From assembly GCF_027244095.1 (NCBI RefSeq), contig NC_069665.1:3784501-3848500 (forward strand): a stretch of DNA of 64,000 nt, given 5' to 3'. Position numbers and translations under genes: made by a program. Of this stretch, positions 1 to 11,600 are shown piece after piece. Each line of letters begins with the position of its first letter. Within the stretch, counting starts at the first letter, position 1. Under the pieces are notes generated by a model. It saw only the letters and a program-made list of their open reading frames with translations. It was not told where the DNA came from and made no database searches. Source of the DNA: Hemicordylus capensis (taxonomy: Eukaryota; Chordata; Lepidosauria; Squamata; Cordylidae).

Positions 1-1081
1 ATTGCATTTACTAAAGGAAGCTGGTCATTGACCATTAACAATAACGATATGATAAGACTGACACTGTAGTCCCAACTCCTTAACCTGCTAATTGGTTGCT
101 ATTAAGAGTCACTCTTTGTAACTATGCATTAGCACGCAGATGCTCCATTAATAATGCATTTTAATGCAGATGGAAGAGTTATGCTGTCTATAAATATACC
201 AAGTAACTGCCTTTTGCACCAGCTAAAAGAATGCATGGCATTTCAGAAAACACCAATTTGCATTACACGGTACAGAAAGTTCCAGAATACATTGTGTGTT
301 TAACCGCCCTGAGACCTTGGGTTGGGACAGTAGAAAAATGCACTAAATAAATAATAAATAAGTTGTAAGGTGTGACATGGCAGGCTGTCACTATGGAAGC
401 CTCTCCCTCAATCCCAGTTGTGTGGAGTCAAGTCAGTGGTCAGGGCAAGCAACTCTCCACATGTGCAGAGGTACTCTTACGACTGCCCTATGTTTTAAAG
501 CTGAGTACATCTGTACTAAGACAACACTGGAGACTGTATTTTCACAAATATAACCCATGCATGAGCATAACCGACAGCTGATTGGAAGTTCTGAGGGGAA
601 AACCAAGGGTGCTCACGCCCTTCTATTACCCACATTGGCTCTCATACGGTTCAAATGGCCAGTCAGAACTAGAAATATCTTCACCTCTTCTAACATTCTG
701 CTCCAATCTAAAACTGATGTTGTATACCGCACACCCTTCTGTTACCCACACACCCCGGGTGCAAGCCAGAGGTAATATTCACAAAAACACAGTATGTGGC
801 CCAAGCTAGGAGGCCAGGACAAATCTGAGTATAAATTGATCATCAATATCACTTGTATTGTTGTCAGCAAAGAGATACCAGAATGACACTTGGGGCTGTA
901 GTCCATAGAGATGTTGCACTTTTCTTCCTGTGGGGTGTCCGCACTTGGCATGAATCAAGGGGCCAAGGCTCCCTCCCCAGAGTTCCTCATCGCAGGGAAG
1001 GGGGCTCACTAGGGCTGGGGAGCCCTTCTGCCTCGGTACCCCAACTGGTGGCTACTTATACAGGAGAGGGCACGGAATCCA

Positions 1082-1198
1082 GACCAGGGTTGCACAGCTT
1101 TCAGCATCCTGCAGATGTTGTTCTACAACTCCCATCATGTTGGCCATTGTGGCTGGGGATAATGGGATTTGTAGTCCAAAAGTAGTTGGAGGGTAAAA
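1082..1198. mobile_element. Foldback (hAT-type MITE) copy, degraded
   Basis: Inverted arms of the CTACAACTCCCATCAT / ATGGGATTTGTAG type around an ATTGTGGCTGG centre. Terminal sequence is too diverged to call a target duplication. Confidence 0.6.
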
Positions 1199-1318
1199 GT
1201 GGTGCAGCCTAGATGTAGACCATGGTACGTAGGTAGGAGAAATTTAGCCCTTCTCCTCTCCACCCCCGCCAGCACTGCAGTCTTGATTACCCACCCCAAG
1301 CCATTGATCTCTCTATAG

Positions 1319-1454
1319 CAGGCCTGCTCAACTTAGGCCCCCCAGCTGTTTTTGAACTAGAACTCCCATAATTCCCAGCCACAGTGGTCAATAGCTAGGG
1401 ATTATGGGAATTGTAGGCCAACATCTGCAGGAGGGCCGAAGTTGAGCAGGCCTG
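1319..1454. mobile_element. Foldback hAT-type MITE with perfect 8-bp target duplication
   Basis: 136-bp element starting CAGGCCTGCTCAACTT and ending AAGTTGAGCAGGCCTG, flanked on both sides by CTCTATAG (1311-1318 and 1455-1462). Arms contain the shared ACTCCCATAATTCCCAGCC motif. An 8-bp duplication and CAGG ends are typical of the hAT superfamily. It has no coding capacity. Confidence 0.88.
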
Positions 1455-1699
1455 CTCTATAGAATCCACTCTGCCACTTGTCTGAAGAGAGAGGCTCCCA
1501 TTGCATCAATGGGGACTTCCCTCTTCAGAGGTAAACACCTTGGAAATGTGGGGCGGGGGGGTGGATTTTTGTCAGGACCACACCACAGGGGTTCACCCCC
1601 TACGCCCACCCCATTCCACTGCACTGACCCCCAGCAGCTTCTGTTTACTGGAAACACTTACCCAGGGCCAAAGCAACACGCGGCTTGACTGTCTTGTAC

Positions 1700-1795
1700 G
1701 ATCAATCAGCCCAGGGGTTCCCTGATGATGTTGGACTCCAACTCCCATCATCCCCTGCCACAGTGGCCTTTCCAAGAACCCCTCTGGATTAGTCC
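1700..1795. mobile_element. Foldback hAT-type MITE, left part
   Basis: CAGGGGTTCCCTGATGATG then GGACTCCAACTCCCATCATC and GCCACAGTGGCC. The right arm is mostly missing. Confidence 0.6.
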
Positions 1796-1904
1796 TTTGG
1801 ATGGCCCACAGGTGGCCAGACAGGACGGCCTCATGTGGAAGGGTCGCATGGAAAAGCTCACCCCAAGCCCACCCACCTATAGGACTAAGACCATGGCACA
1901 CGTT

Positions 1905-2491
1905 TAATGCTGTGGTGTACCCTTTTATTGTGTTTAGTAAGAACAATCCCCTGCCCCAGCCTCTTTTGACAATCTTCGGCAAGCCTTCAATACTTTCCTT
2001 GGCGCGAAACCACCCCTGTCGGTTCCTCTTGCTGGCATCCTGGTAGCTTTTACAGCGATCGCTTCCTGCTCCTCTGAATGGAAGAACGACCCATTGACAG
2101 AAGCAAGCAGGAAGGGGGTGGGCAGTGGGTTGGCACACTGGCTCAGCAATTCAAGGCATCCCTCGCAGCGGCCTTGTCTACGAGGCAGACCACAGATGCC
2201 TAGATGCCAATACAGACTCGTTTTAAGGAGCCCCTGGTGCTCCCAAGGACACGTTCATAAATAGGAACGCTGTGAACAGTGACGATGATGAGCTACTCAG
2301 AAGCGAGTCTGGAATGCAAGGTCTTCCCTTTAGCTCCCGGCAGCCCAGCTGCTACCCCCCCCCGAAGCCCCCTACTCTCCTCCCCTTTTAGGAGGGGTTT
2401 TTTCCCAGCGCGTGAGTTTTGACAGCAGAGCGGTCAGGAGCCCGGAAGTCTTGGACAGCTGTGTGCCAGGAGTTGGGGGTCTACCCCTCTT
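1905..2491 (-). other. CIAPIN1: CIAPIN1 3' untranslated region (inferred)
   Basis: Sequence after the CIAPIN1 stop runs about 590 bases to the first good poly(A) signal on the minus strand. The signal is AATAAA at 1924-1929 (read as tttatt on the plus strand). Cleavage is expected 10-25 bases further left. The end point is inferred, not observed. Confidence 0.6.
1924..1929 (-). terminator. CIAPIN1: Poly(A) signal, CIAPIN1
   Basis: AATAAA on the minus strand within CAATAAAAGG, the first canonical hexamer downstream of the CIAPIN1 stop codon. Confidence 0.6.
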
Positions 2492-2602
2492 TCAGGCATC
2501 GTGAAGGTTGTTCTCATTCAGGAGGATCTTCTCCCCAGGTTTGAAGGCTGGCATGCCCCGGTAAGGACAGCTGGCACAGCGGAATGCGTCCCCCAAGTAG
2601 CA
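2492..2602 (-). CDS. CIAPIN1: CIAPIN1 coding exon 8 (terminal)
   Basis: 111 bases, acceptor CCCCACAG. Encodes [20 protein letters not shown] and ends [12 protein letters not shown] followed by TGA. It completes the twin Cx2C motif and the conserved anamorsin C-terminus. Confidence 0.97.
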   Translation of the reverse strand, partial: CYLGDAFRCASCPYRGMPAFKPGEKILLNENNLHDA

Positions 2603-5600
2603 CTGTGGGGAGAGAAGAAAGGGGGCGTCAGGTTCCTGCCAAGGGAAGCACTTGGGAGTGCTGAGCGTGATCATTTTCCCTGCATGAAATGTCCAGTGGA
2701 ACTTTGATCAAGGCAAACATAGCCATGCAGGAAAGTGCATCGCGCGTGCAGTGATGTTACGAAGCTGGCATTAAGTCGCAAATGCTCTGGGATAAAACCA
2801 GTTGGTACGGGCAATTTCAGCGTTCATCCTTACATTTCCACAAGCGGATTTGGGCTGTGAGCTCTTCCTCTCCTGTTCTAGCTCTTCAGCAAGGCCACAC
2901 GTGCTGCGGAAGGAAGAGGATGGATGAGTCTCTTTGGTGACTTGGATACTGATAGAGCACCACGTGCGCAATGCTTTACGAGGAACCAGAGGTCAGGACT
3001 CTGCCCCCAAGGGGCTCACAATCCAAAAATCAACACAAGGGAGACAACGGAGGAAGGGGAGGGTGGGGGAAGCAGCAGGAATAAACTAGGGGCGACGATG
3101 CGGGCATTTCGGTTACAAAGGTGGTTATAACATCATGCAAAGATTTTGCAGGGGTCCTCAAACTTGGGTCCCCAGATGTTGCTGGATGACAATGACCTTC
3201 AGCATGTGTTTGTACGATGGCAGCCCCACATCTCTTCATGCATGCAGAAGGTTCCCAGTTCCCTCCCTGGCAGCATCTCCAAGATAGGGCTGAGAGAGAC
3301 TCCTGCCTGCAACCTTGGAGAAGCCGCTGCCAGTCCGTGTAGACAATACTGAGTGAGACAGACCAAGGGTCTGACTCAGTATATGGCAGCGTCCGATATC
3401 CCTATAACTTCCTGGCTGGATTTCCCCCCTCTTACACCTTGATGACATTTTGCTGCCCTGTTTCAGAAACAGGCACAGCATCACTGATCCAAGCAGCAAA
3501 GCTAAACGGGTTGTAAGTGTAGCAAGAAGGCTCTAAGAAGAAGTGAGAGGAAGAAGTGAGAGGCACCGTCAAGGCCACATTCCAGCAAATATTTCTTCAA
3601 AGAAAGAGCCTGCTAGAGGACAGGCTGGAGAGCACCCTGGGAGGTAACTGGACCACTGCAGAGTGACAAGTGGTGAGAACCTACGCGGTTTCATCCAACT
3701 TGACTGATTAAATCTAGATCAAATTTTTAAAAATATAATAACACGGATACTTGAGCAGCCTGCAATGGGAAAGTCTTGTTTCCAACACTCTGAAGCTTCA
3801 TTCATGCCATTCAATGTGTGACCTCCCTTGTCCAGTAAGAGTAACCAGCTTCCAGGCTTACGATCCCCAGATCCAATCCAGCTTGGGGGTCAGTGTGTTC
3901 CTGCCTTTTAGCACTTACCAGTTCTTACAGGCTTTCTTCTTTCCAGATTCCCTACAGGAGGGGGCTCTGAGTGAAGCTGGGTCTGGCTTTTTCAAATCCT
4001 CAGGATCCAGCAGCTCATCTGAATCGAGGAGATCCTGAAAAGAGGCCGAGAATACAGACGCTAATGCGCACAAAATGAAAATGTTTACGTTAAGTCTTTC
4101 CCCCCACTTTGGGCGAGTTCCTGCTGTGACTGTTGCAGACGGTTGTAGCTATTTCACAGTAAAGCAGCAGCAGTAACGTGTTGTGGATCTGACCACAGAG
4201 AAATGCACAGAATACAAACTCTCCTAAAAAAAACAACAGGTGGATAAAGATCACAATATACAATGGATTGAACTTAGAAGGAAACAAATTCAGGTTAGAC
4301 ATGAGCAGGAATTTCCTAACTGTAAGAGCTGTTGGACAGTGGAACAGCCTGCCTCATGCAGAGGTGGGCTCTCCTTTGCTGGAGGGTTTTCAGACACAGG
4401 CTGGGCGGCCATCTGTCAGGAACTGCCGTAGCAGATTCCTGCCCTGAGCAGGGGATTAGACTAAATTACCGTCAGGGTCCCTTCTAACTCTAAATTAATA
4501 ATAATAATAATAATTATTATTATTATTATTCAGATATTTATTAAAAAAAGCAATGAGCATGTGGAGTACACAGTTAACAATCAATGGCGAGGCACTTGGA
4601 CAGGTTAGCATTAGAAGAGGCATTTTCCAAGGGGACTCACTATCCCCTCTGTTGTTTGTAATCGCCATGACCCCACTTTCACAAATACTAAACAAAACAA
4701 GCCTCGGATACCAAACATCTAAAACGTCAAGTAAAATCAACCATCTGCTGTACATGGACGATCTGAAGTTGTATGGAAAGTCCCAGTCAGAAATCGAATC
4801 ACTGCTAAACACTATCCGTATATTCAGTAGCGATATAGCAATGGAGTTTGGACTAGACAAGTGTGCTGCATTAATAATGAACAGAGGAAAAATAACAAAA
4901 ACAGAAGGAATAGAACTGCCCAATGGAAGCAAGATCAAGAACCTGGAAGAGAAAGAACCTTACAAATACTTGGGCATTCTCCAGGCTGATAACATCGCAC
5001 ACACTGAAGTTAAAAGAAAAATTAGGAGTGAACATCAGGAGAGTTAGAAAAATCCTCAAGTCCAAACTCAATGGCGGGAACACCATACAAGCCATAAACA
5101 CCTGGGCTATACCTGTTATCAGATACACTACAGGAATAATAGACTGGACCCAGGCAGAGCTAGAGACGCTAGATCGTAAAACCAGGAAAATCATGACCAT
5201 CAATCATGCTCTGCACCCCCGCAGTGATGTCGATAGGCTCTACCTCCCTCGCAGCTCAGGTGGAAGAGGAATGCTGCAAGTCCATCAAACAGTAGAGGAG
5301 GAGAAAAGAGGCCTTGAAGAATATATCAAGGACAGTGAAGAAGATGCGCTTCAAATGGTCGATAACGCAAAACTATTCAACACCAATGAAAGAAAGCAGG
5401 CCTACAAGAAAGAACAAGTCAAGAACCGAGCAGAAAAATGGAGAAATAAGCCCCTGCATGGTCAATATTTGCACAATATAAGTGGAAAATCAGACATCAC
5501 CAAGACCTGGCAATGGCTTAAGAATGGCAACTTGAAGAAAGAAACAGAGGGTTTAATACTGGCTGCACAAGAACAGGCACTAAGAACAAATGCAATAAGA

Positions 5601-8600
5601 GCAAAAGTCGAAAAATCCACCACAAACAGCACGTGCCGCCTTTGTAAAGAAGCAGATGAAACAGTGGACCACCTAATCAGCTGTTGTAAGAAGATCGCAC
5701 AGACTGACTACAAACAAAGGCATGACAAGGTAGCAGGGATGATACACTGGAACATCTGCAAAAATACAAGCTACCTGTAGCCAAGAATTGGTGGGACCAT
5801 AAAATTGAAAAAGTTGTAGAAAATGAAGATGTAAAAATATCATGGGACTTCCGACTACAAACAGACAAACATCTGCCACACAATACACCAGATATAACTG
5901 TAGTCGAGAAGAAAGAAAAACAAGTCAAAATAATCGACACAGCAATACCAGGGGATAGCAGAATAGAAGAAAAAGAAATAGAAAAAAATCACCAAATACA
6001 AAGATCTACAAGTTGAAATTGAAAGGCTGTGGCAGAAAAAGACCAAAATAATCCCAGTGGTAATTGGCGCCCTGGGTGCAGTTGCAAAAGACCTTGAAGA
6101 GCACCTCAACACCATCGGGGCCACAGAAATCACCATCAGCCAATTACAAAAAGCAGCTTTACTGGGTACAGCCTATATTCTGCGACGATATCTATAACAA
6201 GTGACAATAAAATTCAGCCATCCCAGGTCCTTGGGAAGGACTCGATGTCTGGATAAAACAAACCAGTCAATAACACCTGTCTGACTGTGTAAACAAGAAA
6301 TAATAATAATAATAATAAACTAGCTGACCAGGCACATAGCATCTGCGCCCCTAGTAGCGCCGCTGCCGGGCCCGAGAGTGCCGCTGCCTGGCCCGCCGCC
6401 GCTTGGCCCGTGGCACGGCCTGGCCCGCTGCCTTGCCTCCGCAGCCGCCCAGCCAGGCAATTCTCCTGGGTGCGCCAGGACCAATCAGGCGCCTCCGCAG
6501 CCCAGCCAATCAGCTGGGCTGCCGGGACGCACGTTCCAAAGGCACACCCAGGAGAATTAAATATATAGATTCTACAACATCTTTCAGCTCCCCCCACCCC
6601 ACCACTTACTGTGTCATCATCCATATCATTGGCAGAAAGAGTCCAGAGTTTTGCAGCAGCTGGATCCACAGCCAGCTTTTCTGGGGACAAAAAGAAGGAA
6701 TGGTTGTTGAGATATGGCATAATGGATCTACATTAGTCCCTGCAAACTTAGCAAAGAGGCACCTTTTAATGTGATGATTCTCTTTATTTAGCAGGGGGAG
6801 AATAACTGGCCCGATCCACCCCCAGCACAGTACTTCCAGTGACTGTTGCCGGTGTCTATTTTATGTTTCTTTTTAGATTGTGAGCCCTTTGGGGACAGGG
6901 ATCCATCATATTTGTTTGTTATTTCTTTGTGTAAACCGCCCTGAGCCATTTTTGGAAGGGCGGAATAGAAATTGAATGAATGAATGAATGAATAGCACCC
7001 ACTAAATCAGGTGTGGGCAAAATTAGCCCTCCAACTATTGGACTACAACTTCCATTATTCCCAGTCACAATTTGCTGGGATGATGGAAGGCCAAGTTGGA
7101 GGGCCAAACATGTGAACCCTTGTTTTAAGGAGATTAGCTATGAAAACTCTAGTGTAATGTATCCAGAACAAGGCTCCCTTTGGAAGCTTCTGCCAGTGCA
7201 GAATGTGATGATATAATATGCCAGGATTGCACAACTTCGGCCCTCCAGTGCCTGTTGGACTACAACTCCCATCACCCCAGCCATACTGACCAACAGTCAA
7301 GGATGATGGGAATTGTAGTCCAACAGCTGGAGGACTGAAGTTGTGCAGCCCTGTATTACACCATGTTCAGAGGTACAGGGACCTCTGCAGTCCTATAAAA
7401 TAGACTGCCAGAGTTCAAAAGAGAGCAAGGGACCCTACATTTCTGACAGGCAAATCTTAGTCTAATGCAACCCTTCAAGAGGGGTGGGGGGAGGGTCTCA
7501 AGATGTTGAATGGACTAATGCAAAATGTCTTTAATCAAAAACGAAGTACAGCTACCAATCATCATCAGTCTGTTTCTCTTGGGACTGAAACGGAAGCTAC
7601 CAATAGAGAAAGCTACACTTACTGACTAGAGAACACAATCAAGTTTGCAAAGATCATATTTCTATCACTGCCTAGGCCATTAAGAAGATAAAAACAGTCC
7701 TGCTGGATCAGGCCCAAGGAGGCCTGTCAATTCAATTCAATTCAGATCAACTGAGTTTATTACGATCAAAGATCAGCACCCAGCTCAAATCAAGATACAA
7801 GAGTCCCCAAAAATTAATGTCGATAACAGTACATGCATATATACCGGTAGTTTTAACTGGGCAAAGAGGCACCTTTTAAGGTGGTGATTCTCTTTATTTA
7901 GCAGGGGGAGAGTAACTAGCCCTATCTACCCCCAGCATAGCATCCCTCCAGTGGCTGTTGCTGGGGTCGGCCTTGTTTATTTTTTACATTGTGAGCCCCT
8001 GGGGGACAGGGAGCCCTCTAATTTGTTCGTTATTTCTTTGTGTAAACCACCCTGAGCCATTTTTGGAAGGGCAGTATAGAAATCTAAACAACAACAACAC
8101 TGATAATAAAATTCTGGCATCCCAGGTCTTTGGGAAAGACTCGATGTCTGTATAAAACAAACCAGTCAATAACACCTGTCTGACTGTGTAAACAAGAAAT
8201 AATAATAATACACACAAATATACAATTAAGAACTATTACACAGAACATACAATGGAATAAGATAACAAAATAAAAACAAAACAAATGAAGAATCTGAATT
8301 TAACCATCTCCGACACACTGTATGTGGGCCTTAATCGCAGCTGTACAGAATCTGACCACCAGATACGAGACATCGATATATGTATCGGAAAGAAATAGGT
8401 TTGTATAAAACTCATCAGAATTATTTGTATGTCTAAGAACAAGAGGGGCAATGGAGTCTAAGACGCAGATCACGATAAAATGAGCAGTACAAAAGCACAT
8501 GAGCTACTGTTTCAACATCGCCATTCCCACATGGACACAATCTCTCGAGGAGGCCTGTCTGTTCCAGCTTTCCATTCCCCACAGCGGCCCATCAGTCGCC

Positions 8601-11600
8601 CACTAGCATTATTAGGGGGCCTTCGACCAAAGAATAGCGGGATTCCGACTCTACAGTGAGTGCATCTGTCCCTGAGCACACCGGGAAAGGGGGAACTCCC
8701 CATCTCTCACTCACTCACCAGATTGAGCTGGTTTCTTGGCAAAAGATAGCTTGAGCTGACTAGAAGAGCCTACTTCAAAGTTGGGCTTCCTGCCCTCCAT
8801 CTGCACGGAAAGGACGTCATTGCCCTGAAAGCCCAGACGCTCCTGGATAGACTGCGTTTGCTCAGAGGCTAGAGGCTCCTTCTGCAGCTGGAATGAAAGA
8901 CAAAGCAAGGTATTAATCCTTTGCTCACATCCTCCCAGAAGAGGCACAGATCGTCTAGAATCAGGGTCTCAAACCGCAGCTCTTGCTGCATTACAACTCC
9001 CAACACCCCCAGTCATGATGGCCAGGAGCCAGGGATGATGGGAGTTGTAGTTCAGCAACATTTGGAGGCCCCCAGGTTGGGAATCACTGTATTACACAAT
9101 ATATTCTTCTCTTACAGAAATCATATTGTAATGCATGCAATGGACTCAGCTTAGATCTGTATCAGGGATAGTCAGACCCTCACCTAAGATGTATACCAGG
9201 CCTGTTCATAGAGCAGGAGATTCTTTGGGGAGCTCTGAACTTTGACCTTTTGTCTCCGAGAATGGGGTGCTGAGGCTGAAGATATGCTGACCGAGAGGCT
9301 TTCCTCTGGGATCGCTGTGGCTGTGTTGTGCTCATAGAAATGTTGACATAGGAAACTGCCATATACTGAGTCAGACCATTGGTCTATCTAGCTCAGTATT
9401 GTCTTCACAGACCAGCAGCGGCTTCTCCAAGGTTGCAGGCAGGAATCTCTCTCAGCCCTCTCTTGGAGAAGACAGGGAGGGAACTTGGAACCTTCTGCTC
9501 TTCCCACAGCGGCTCCATCCCCTGAGGGGAATATCTTGCAGTGCTCACACATGAAGTCACCCATTCATATGCAACCATGGCAGACCCTGCTTAGCTATGG
9601 GGACAAGTCATGCTTGCTACCAGAAGACCAGCTCTCCTCTCCTAAGGATGAAGCAGCTTTTGAAACTCTGATCAAGATAATGCACCAAACTTAAAAGGCC
9701 ATTTGGGCCTGAGTTCTGCAATAATCATGCTAATCAATGCATATCTGACTATATTGTAACCTGAGCAGGCAAGGTTTATGTCACACTGAAACATTAGAGA
9801 TAACTGTCAATAAGCACCGATAAGGTTATTTTGCATCTCTTGATTTCCCTTACTCTCACTCAGTGGTCCTTCTAATTTTTTTCATCTCTGCGAAATGAGT
9901 TATGTTCGGGGTGGCAGTATCAAGGCAGTGTGCGCATACCGGCATTCAGAGTGGAGCCTTCCTGATTCAACCTGAGCGGGATTTTAAATGAAGTGAGCGA
10001 ACATGCAAAAACTTGTGAGCGCATGTGTGCACATCTTAGAGGGAACAGTGTTCTCACTCCCCCACCCCCCGCCCATCTCTCATCTTTGTTGTACTTTAGT
10101 TACTCAGAGACAAACTCAAGAGATAGCAAAATTCATGATGTCTTAAGCTCAGGGCTGCTCAGCTTCGGTCCTCCTGCAGATGTTGGCCTACAATTCCCAT
10201 TATCCCTGGCTCTTGGCCACTGTGGCTGGGAATTATGGGAGTTGTCGTTCAAAAACATGGGGCGGGGGTTAAGTTGAGCAGGCCTGTCTTAGCTGCAAGA
10301 AAAGACACTAGAGGCTGTATGAAACTGGTAGAAGCGATACTTTTTTCAGTGATAAGACTGGTAAGGTTCTGTGTGAAAGTCCCCCCCCCCCCCGAAGGGA
10401 GGGCAGGAGCCATTTTTCACTGAAGAGCATGAACGAAATGCTGTTAAAAGGAGAGACAGAGATTTCTGAGAAAAGGAAGAAGGGCTTCTGACTCTTTGGG
10501 TTGGGCACTGTGGAGTGTGGGTCCAAAAGGAGACGGTGGTGAGCCGGGCCTTATCCACAGCACAGAGTCCCTGTTTGTGAACTCTGGCGAAGAGTGGAGT
10601 TCAGAGCACAGATTTCTACTTGGAACTTGGTTCTAGGTTTTTCCAGGCCTACGCTCTCAATAAGCTCCGAGGCCCTCCAGCACCTGAGGCAAGTCTCCAG
10701 ATTCCAGTTTTCAACAAGAGCAGCCTTGAGCCTAGTCTGAAGCCTGGTAATATGAACTTTTTTTGGAAAACCTCAGTTCCATCCCCCACTCCAATCCAAA
10801 TCTCTATCTCTCCCCACCTTCTTCCTTTTCTTACAAATTTAGGATATTCTTAGTAGTTTTGTATGTATTAGTTATTGCTAATAATTAAGGCAACATGCAT
10901 ACACACCATCTGCCAGCTGTTATTTCTCTGTAAAATCTGCTATTAGTTAAGTAAACATTCAAAAGACAGTTTGGTGTCTGTGTCTTTCTCATGTCTCAGC
11001 CAAGAAATTGCTTTATCTCACTAGAGGACCAGAGAGTCCTCAGGGGGTAGTGTTCAGTTCCTTTGGCTCTGAGGTGCTCTAGAGCATATGCAGAGTGCAA
11101 AGTGGCTGAGAACACAGCATCTGAGAAGTGCTTTGTCTCAGAACAATGTATGGACTCGGTTGAAGAACTTGGACTGCATTCACTGGAATTGGACAGATCC
11201 TTGGAATAAGGGTCTAAATTTGTAACAATGGAATTGGGCTGGTCTGTCTCTGCTCTGAGAGAGAAAGAGAGAGATATATTTGGAATATTGACCAAGTATC
11301 TAGCTTTAGGGGTTAAGATATTTTAAATTCACCCTGTTATATATATGAGATAAATTGAACAAGACTTTTAAGTGAAGGTTATTAAAATGATAGGTACATT
11401 ATTGACACTTAGAGTCAATAAGCATAATATACATAAGCTTATGCATAAGCATAATATACACACAATAACAAGGCCTTCTGGGTCCAAACTACCCCTTTGG
11501 GCACAACAATATCAACACAATTCCAAGATTGTCAAAGCTACTTTGATTTGCTCTCTGTATAAATCCAACAAGATTTTAAACACACAAAGCACTGAGCATT

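Larger units (their letters stand above)
1..1904. other. Intergenic sequence downstream of CIAPIN1
   Basis: No exon recognised. Positions 1-1080 hold AT-rich unique sequence and a degraded LINE-like tail around 300-365 (ACCGCCCTGAG then ATAAATAAATAA). Three foldback hAT-type repeats follow at about 1082-1198, 1319-1454 and 1700-1795. Confidence 0.6.

Noticed and set aside
1593-2138. 181-codon minus-strand frame beyond CIAPIN1
   Set aside because: Overlaps the CIAPIN1 3' UTR and a foldback MITE. No family resemblance.
4553-5780. Reverse transcriptase frames considered as a host gene or virus-like element
   Set aside because: Sequence blocks and TAA junctions identify a 5'-truncated non-LTR LINE. 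There are no LTRs, capsid or envelope parts.
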